Assembly (NCBI RefSeq): GCF_000963945.1
Contig: NZ_BAMW01000008.1
Location: forward strand, 1 to 40,757
From: Acetobacter indonesiensis
Lineage (GTDB): Bacteria > Pseudomonadota > Alphaproteobacteria > Acetobacterales > Acetobacteraceae
Direction: 5' to 3'
DNA length: 40,757 nt
In this document: positions 36,927 to 40,757 of the stretch, piece by piece
Layout: each line of letters begins with the position of its first letter
Numbering within the stretch: position 1 is the stretch's first letter
Made by a program: the position numbers and the translations under genes
The notes under the pieces: model-generated
What the model was told of the DNA's origin: nothing
The model's input: only the letters and a program-made list of their open reading frames with translations
The model's database searches: none

Positions 36927-37061
36927 AGAAATCATATCCAGGCTTTCAGCCTGCCTTACCATTTTCAGAGCAGTTTCATCATACCCGTCGGAAGTCTTTG
37001 TCCTTACTGATGTAAAAATAACAGAGTAATAAGGCGGATCGGGTGTTTCAACGATACTCAT
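36876..37061 (-). pseudogene. Truncated antibiotic-biosynthesis-monooxygenase-like gene
   Basis: The start MSIVETPDPPYYSVIFTSVR followed by DGYDETALKMVRQAE matches the N-terminal half of the small ABM-type monooxygenase family (ETP-PPYYAVIFTS, GY-E-A-RMV). The family then continues QPGFLGVES, but here the frame leaves the pattern after RQAE; another frame gives KPGYDFF, so a frameshift near 36950 is likely. The 3' end runs antisense into the end of the SRPBCC-like pseudogene. Its ATG overlaps the stop of the 65-codon frame upstream (ATGA). Confidence 0.6.
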
Positions 37062-37255
37062 AAAGCACCCGTCCTTTCCCATACAAGCAGAGAGAACCTG
37101 TCCAGAAACGTCTTAATTCTTTCACGATTTTGAGGATCAGACAGCACTTCGGATATTTGATCGGGCGTCAAGTTCATGAGACTGAACCGGAGAAAAAGAT
37201 CATAAGAGAATTTTCTGCTGATTGTGCCGAATACAGTGCGCAAATCGACAAGCAT
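37058..37255 (-). CDS. Small 65-residue hypothetical protein
   Basis: Unrecognised. The sequence includes LRTVFGTISRKFSYDLFLRF, LTPDQISEVLSDPQNRERIK and FLDRFSLLVWERTGAL, which reads as amphipathic helices. The ATG at 37255 has GGGGAG five bases upstream, and the stop overlaps the start of the monooxygenase-like remnant (ATGA). Those two signals suggest a real cistron, or the surviving end of one. It is embedded in decayed DNA, so it may no longer matter. Confidence 0.4.
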   Translation of the reverse strand: MLVDLRTVFGTISRKFSYDLFLRFSLMNLTPDQISEVLSDPQNRERIKTFLDRFSLLVWERTGAL

Positions 37256-37298
37256 GTCGTCTCCCCGATGCGAAGCATGCATCAGGGCAATCTGACAA

Positions 37299-37454
37299 CT
37301 AGGAATAGCCATGCCCGTCGGGTCGACCTGCAACCTCAACGAGCTTTTCAATGACGTGCTCGGGCGGTGGCAGGTCAGGATTGCCCATACCGAGGTCGAC
37401 GACGTCTTCACCGACCGCGCGTGCTGCGGCTCGCATCGCATTAGCAAACACATA
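37299..37454 (-). pseudogene. Aminotransferase gene fragment
   Basis: About 51 codons, PYVFANAMRAAARAVGEDVV, DLGMGNPDLPPPEHVIEKLV and GRPDGHGYS, match the N-terminus of class I aminotransferases of the alanine or LL-diaminopimelate type. The domain should continue for ~340 residues, but a stop follows at once and the rest is absent. It is a leftover from deletion or recombination and has no function by itself. Confidence 0.75.
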
Positions 37455-37653
37455 GGGTGTTTCCGCAACTGGGCGGCAGATAAGCAAGCACGATAATCGC
37501 CATAAGTGGCAGGGACCATGAAATGAACTGCCTGCCCCTGAGACGGAGGGAGACGGTCGCACCTTCCGCGTAACCTAGGCCGCAGACAAGAATGGCGGCG
37601 ACCTGCCTTACATTCAGGCAATCGCACCCAACAAGTGCAATAAGCCGTCCAGC

Positions 37654-38436
37654 TTATTTTCTGTGTTTACGAAGATACTCTTCGAAACTCGAAAAGAGCG
37701 GTTGTCCCCTCGTCGCATTGACCTTACCGAGGCTTGTCTTTCTGATCCGCGTCTCGAGATAGAGACACAGTTCTGCGAAACGAGTGAGGCTCACAAGCTC
37801 CCACTGAGCCCCGAACTCCCGCTTGATGGAGGTGTAGATAATCGCCGGCTTGAAAGGTGTGGATCGGCCGGGGCCGGCCTTCGCAAACTGTATGTAGCGA
37901 TCGATTAAATATTTGACATAACCCCGTTTATCACCATCAGCTCCGATCGATCCGGCGGGCGGAAGGATCTTTGTTTTGTTACTCATCGTCTTGAGGATGA
38001 GCGTCCCCGTCTGCACAGCACCGGGGCTGTTGATCGCGATATTGCCTTTGTTCTCGGTGATTATGGTATTGCCAAGTTTTGCAAGCAAAGCAGCAGCGAA
38101 GAACGCGTCTTCGGGACGCTCGGGCTCGCGACTTGCTGCTTCGGCCCGCGCTTTCATGTCGAGCAGCACCTCGACCGAAAATGCCTCCGGCTGAGCATCA
38201 ATGGTCCTGTGATGCGTTGGGCAAAGCAGCAGCAGATTGTCATAGCCCTGCCGCTCTGCCTCGTTTTGGTGCGCATCGTAACGCTCCCCGCCTGGATTGC
38301 GGGCTTTGATGTGGCAGATCTCGCCGATAATCGCTCCATTCTTGCCCACGATTGGCGTCGGACACCCCGGAAAAGCGCAACGTCCCCCCGTCTGCGCGAA
38401 GAGCCGTTTTATCGTCGGGAGAGATGGCTTACTCAT
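37654..38436 (-). CDS. HNH endonuclease domain protein
   Basis: A 260-residue protein with an N-terminal HNH nuclease domain: GGRCAFPGC (C20, C25), GEICHIKARNPGGERYD (H42), NLLLLCPTHHRTID (N67, C72, H75, H76, D80). These supply the zinc-binding cysteines and the ββα-metal active site. A linker helix with ASREPERPEDAFFAAALLAK leads to a short TGTLILKTMSNKTK region and a C-terminal domain of unknown role (YVKYLIDRYIQFAKAGPGRS, then TSIKREFGAQWELVSLTRFA). HNH proteins of this layout are usually restriction or defence-associated nucleases. Here the cargo setting suggests the same, by inference. ATG at 38436; it lies downstream of a frameshifted gene on the same strand. Confidence 0.8.
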   Translation of the reverse strand: MSKPSLPTIKRLFAQTGGRCAFPGCPTPIVGKNGAIIGEICHIKARNPGGERYDAHQNEAERQGYDNLLLLCPTHHRTIDAQPEAFSVEVLLDMKARAEAASREPERPEDAFFAAALLAKLGNTIITENKGNIAINSPGAVQTGTLILKTMSNKTKILPPAGSIGADGDKRGYVKYLIDRYIQFAKAGPGRSTPFKPAIIYTSIKREFGAQWELVSLTRFAELCLYLETRIRKTSLGKVNATRGQPLFSSFEEYLRKHRK

Positions 38437-38501
38437 TGAATGCCCGGTGTCTTAATGGGACTTTACCACGAAGGTCGCACGTTCTCAGCAGAACCTTTCT
38501 C

Positions 38502-38517
38502 CATGGCGGACATAATA
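38502..38517. repeat. 16-base direct repeat, copy 2
   Basis: Second copy of CATGGCGGACATAATA (see 26762-26777). A short palindrome GTTCTCAGCAGAAC lies just upstream of it (38481-38494). Confidence 0.6.
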
Positions 38518-38589
38518 AGCCTGTTTCGTCAGTCATCCTTACCTCCATGTCCGATCCGTACGCACATCAAAATGCGATTGAACTTGCCC

Positions 38590-39596
38590 TCAACATACCC
38601 AACGCGAACCACACGCGACCTGAATTACTTCTATGTAGAACTGGATCCGCCGATTGGCCTCCCAAATGGGGACGCCCTTCGGATCATGGCCGCAAGTGAT
38701 GTACGATAGCAGCCGCCGGTAACTTTCCCAGAAACCGTCCCTGTCGCTCAATTGCTTTGGCCCCTGCCACAAAGCGCTAGCCTTTGATTGGCGCGGCCAC
38801 ACCGGGGATGGTCTAACCCAGTTCATCGACTGCTTCGTGGATTGACGCAGGACGAAGCGTGGATAGATAGGCTGACCGAACAAAATGCGCAACGGTTCAC
38901 ATAGCCAGTTTTCAGCAAACGGAGGGAAAAGTATGTTGCTCGCAGGCGCAAGCATGATCAGTAAGTCGGCGTCATCGTCGAACACGAGATGCAACTCGGC
39001 TCCATCGATTGTCAACGCCTTCTCGCGCATGTTCCTGTCGCCGGTCGCATCCATGAAACGTCGAAGCACCAAGCCAGCGCGGGAGGCGTTCGGTAAGGTA
39101 AACGCGACCTTAGTCCCCTCTTCAAAATCTCCGTCATCTAGGAACGAAAGTGAGTCATCTCCCCGTTGAAGGTCGATGTTCTACCGTCATCCGTGAGGCG
39201 GATACTGGGTCTCATCCAACCGCCTAAAAGCGACAGCCCGGAAGACGTCGTCAGATCCAATCTCTCCCGGAGTGTGCCATCATAGGGGACTGCATCGATC
39301 CAGCAGAGCGATCGGAGGGCATGACCGATATCTGCTGGCGTACCACGCAGCGAGTATTTGAAGCTCGTGGAACTCGATATGGTAAGATCACCTTCGCCGA
39401 CCACGATCGGTGGTTCATAGTCAGCCGCAATTAGGTGCATTATTGGGCACGGTATGACCGTTACCAATGTGGATAATTGAGTCAATCGTTCTTCAATGGT
39501 TATACCCCAACATGTAGGTATCAGTATATCAATGGAAGATAGTTTCACAGAAAAGCCGCGAACGCCCGCATTACTCGCATAATCGCGGTGCTCCAA
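38590..39596 (-). pseudogene. Frameshifted hypothetical gene
   Basis: Two overlapping pieces make one ~330-codon gene. The 5' piece (to 39138) reads VKLSSIDILIPTCWGITIEE, IMHLIAADYEPPIVVGEGDL and LRERLDLTTSSGLSLLGGWM, RLTDDGR. Near 39180 the reading switches frame and continues IDLQRGDDSLSFLDDGDFEE, GTKVAFTLPNASRAGLVLRR, then FDDDADLLIMLAPASNILFP and ends RIQFYIEVIQVACGSRWVC. One missing base explains the break. The first codon is TTG without a ribosome site, so the 5' end may also be damaged. I do not recognise the family; a defence-type protein with a beta-rich N-terminus is a guess only. Confidence 0.6.
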
Positions 39597-39669
39597 TCTG
39601 GATAAGCATTTTTCCGGAACCCCAACTATGTGCGCTAAAACAGAAACAGTGAAAACTTTCTAAAATACA

Positions 39670-39720
39670 AGGTGGTCAGAAACGTGTATCTCTCTGAGGA
39701 ACCACGGTTTCTGACCACCT
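39670..39720 (-). terminator. Rho-independent terminator
   Basis: AGGTGGTCAGAAAC (39670-39683) and GTTTCTGACCACCT (39707-39720) are a perfect 14-bp stem; the 23-base loop can pair further (GTG/CAC). On the minus strand the stem is followed by TTGTATTTT. It lies 14 bases after the stop of the 39734-40525 gene and should end its transcript. Confidence 0.85.
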
Positions 39721-39733
39721 GCATTTACACCGG

Positions 39734-40525
39734 TTACTGTTTAGACCACCAGCGTTCATAAGCGTTTCGCTGTGCTTTCCAGCCCGCTTTTTTTAACGTA
39801 GTGTTCAACATGCGAAGTTCTAGCGTTCCCGGCGGCCAGGAGCGTCCCAGAAAGTCTTCCACGATCCGTTTTGACGTCACGTGCCCCTCATTCAAAGCCA
39901 CCCATTTTTCAAAAACATCAAAATCGAAATCCAGACTCTCTCCTTCGGAAGATAAAATCAGCACATTTTTTCCACCGCCACCAAATAATAATCTGCAGAC
40001 TGCATCTTTAGGAGATATTTCCGAACTGACTACAGTATTACTTTCTGGCGCTCTGAGTTCACGCTCCGCTGCTACAAAGCAGCGCGATATTACTGCTCTA
40101 TTTTTTCCACAAAAGAAATCATTCGGGATATATGTCTGCCAATCACGATTTTCCTTCCTGTACCATTCTCGATCAATCGGATTTCTTATTTCCATTTTAC
40201 CGTCGTCTACTGATATTCTCTGGTTTTCATACGCCCAGCGACTTATGGCCTGCGTTGAATAATCCTCAAAAGGAGGCCGCTCTCCCTCATAAGAGGGATC
40301 CATCCGAGCACTATGCTCGATTTCTTTCCATGCCTCATCAACCGTCAGAGAACCTCGGACCACAGCCGGATAAATTTTCGACAAAGTGTCAGGGCTAACT
40401 TCCTGCCACTCGCAGATCAGGATGTTCCACATCTGGATTCTTCCCTCTGGATAAGTAATCCGCGTGTGATCACACAGCCAGGCCAGCCGCTGACGACCGG
40501 GATAATAAGTTGTTCTGTTGTTCAT
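39734..40525 (-). CDS. Hypothetical 263-residue protein
   Basis: Unrecognised. The ATG at 40525 has AAAGGA at about nine bases and starts MNNRTTYYPGRQRLAWLCDH; the frame is open further but without signals. The protein is Trp/Tyr/Glu-rich and soluble, with WAYENQRISVDDGKMEIRNP, WQTYIPNDFFCGKNRAVISR and, near the end, FEKWVALNEGHVTSKRIVED and LELRMLNTTLKKAGWKAQRN. The C-terminal part may be a small helical DNA-binding-like region, but this is weak. It has its own strong terminator and stands alone next to the tRNA. It is probably cargo at the end of the island. Confidence 0.65.
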   Translation of the reverse strand: MNNRTTYYPGRQRLAWLCDHTRITYPEGRIQMWNILICEWQEVSPDTLSKIYPAVVRGSLTVDEAWKEIEHSARMDPSYEGERPPFEDYSTQAISRWAYENQRISVDDGKMEIRNPIDREWYRKENRDWQTYIPNDFFCGKNRAVISRCFVAAERELRAPESNTVVSSEISPKDAVCRLLFGGGGKNVLILSSEGESLDFDFDVFEKWVALNEGHVTSKRIVEDFLGRSWPPGTLELRMLNTTLKKAGWKAQRNAYERWWSKQ

Positions 40526-40651
40526 AGTGATGTTCCTTTGTTGTTTGTCGCGGTCTGAAACAACAAAGGAAGGCGGCCCTGTAGGCCACGGTATGGCGCG
40601 GACGCGCAGCATCGCCCTGCCCTCTTTCGAAGGTCGAGACGTGTTTAAGTA

Positions 40652-40682
40652 TCTGATAAGCCAGTATTTCATGGCTATCAGA
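40652..40682. repeat. Hairpin downstream of tRNA-fMet
   Basis: TCTGAT-A-AGCCA (40652-40663) pairs with TGGCT-ATCAGA (40672-40682): 11 bp with one bulged A and an 8-base loop. It lies 30 bases past the tRNA 3' end on the minus strand, without a strong U-run. It may be a transcript end for the tRNA or a recombination-site dyad. Confidence 0.4.
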
Positions 40683-40711
40683 CGTCGATTTGTAGGGATT
40701 TATGATGGAAG

Positions 40712-40757
40712 TGGTTGCGGGGATAGGATTTGAACCTATGACCTTCAGGTTATGAGC
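40712..40757 (-). tRNA. Initiator tRNA-fMet (CAU), 3' part, cut by window edge
   Basis: On the minus strand the last 46 bases read GCTCATAACCTGAAGGTC, then a T-arm ATAGGTTCAAATCCTAT, then CCCGCA and encoded CCA. The anticodon loop CTCATAA carries CAT. The CCCGCA-ACCA acceptor end and the AACC-x-GAAGGTC pattern are those of bacterial initiator tRNA. T-stem pairs ATAGG/CCTAT are perfect. The D-arm and 5' acceptor lie beyond the window. The 3' end faces the island, the usual geometry of an integrase target. Confidence 0.9.

Noticed and set aside
1..40757. CRISPR arrays, riboswitches of known class, rRNA genes.
   Set aside because: Reading both strands shows no regularly spaced repeats, no known riboswitch core and no rRNA signature.

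Overview
The window looks like accessory, mobile-element DNA from an alphaproteobacterium. The gene style is compatible with an acetic acid bacterium (Acetobacteraceae), but that family placement is inference. Signs of Alphaproteobacteria are a GAAC-N7-GAAC SOS box in front of an imuA-imuB-dnaE2 cassette and a complete trb mating-pore operon of the traG-copG-trbBCDEJLFGI-DUF2274-lysR type. The right edge cuts into an initiator tRNA-fMet gene on the minus strand, with its 3' end facing the window. The left edge carries a tyrosine integrase. This fits a tRNA-associated genomic island or integrative conjugative element (ICE), but no second attachment site could be recognised.

Layout. 0-1.35 kb: integrase. 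1.56-5.65 kb: a three-gene minus-strand operon that reads as a variant Hachiman defence system. It has a HamB-like helicase, a HamA-like protein fused to an N-terminal Cap4/DUF4297-type nuclease domain, and a translationally coupled 102-residue protein. 6.1-7.2 kb: an unrecognised 361-residue protein. 7.7-20.7 kb: a LysR-type regulator facing the mating-pore operon and the VirD4-type coupling protein, nearly every junction being an ATGA-type overlap. No relaxase is present. 21.4-24.9 kb: an AbiGi-like protein and a large RloC/PrrC-like AAA ATPase, probably abortive-infection cargo. 25.5-27.8 kb: an AT-rich patch with a DUF3800 protein and a DUF4365 nuclease-like protein.

28.0-36.3 kb is a DNA repair and mutagenesis block. 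A UvrD-like helicase is followed by a broken SRAP (YedK/HMCES) gene; divergent from it is an SOS-controlled ImuA-ImuB-DnaE2 translesion mutasome. 36.4-37.5 kb is decayed DNA: a frameshifted SRPBCC-like gene, a truncated monooxygenase-like gene and an aminotransferase scrap. 37.6-40.5 kb holds an HNH endonuclease, a frameshifted unknown gene, and an unknown gene with a strong terminator, followed by the tRNA.

Taken together, the element combines transfer machinery, at least two anti-phage modules plus several nuclease-like accessory proteins, and an inducible mutagenesis cassette. The most notable points are the nuclease-swapped Hachiman variant and a paired regulatory motif found upstream of both traG and trbB, whose two halves are spaced 5 and 15 bases apart, one helical turn of difference.
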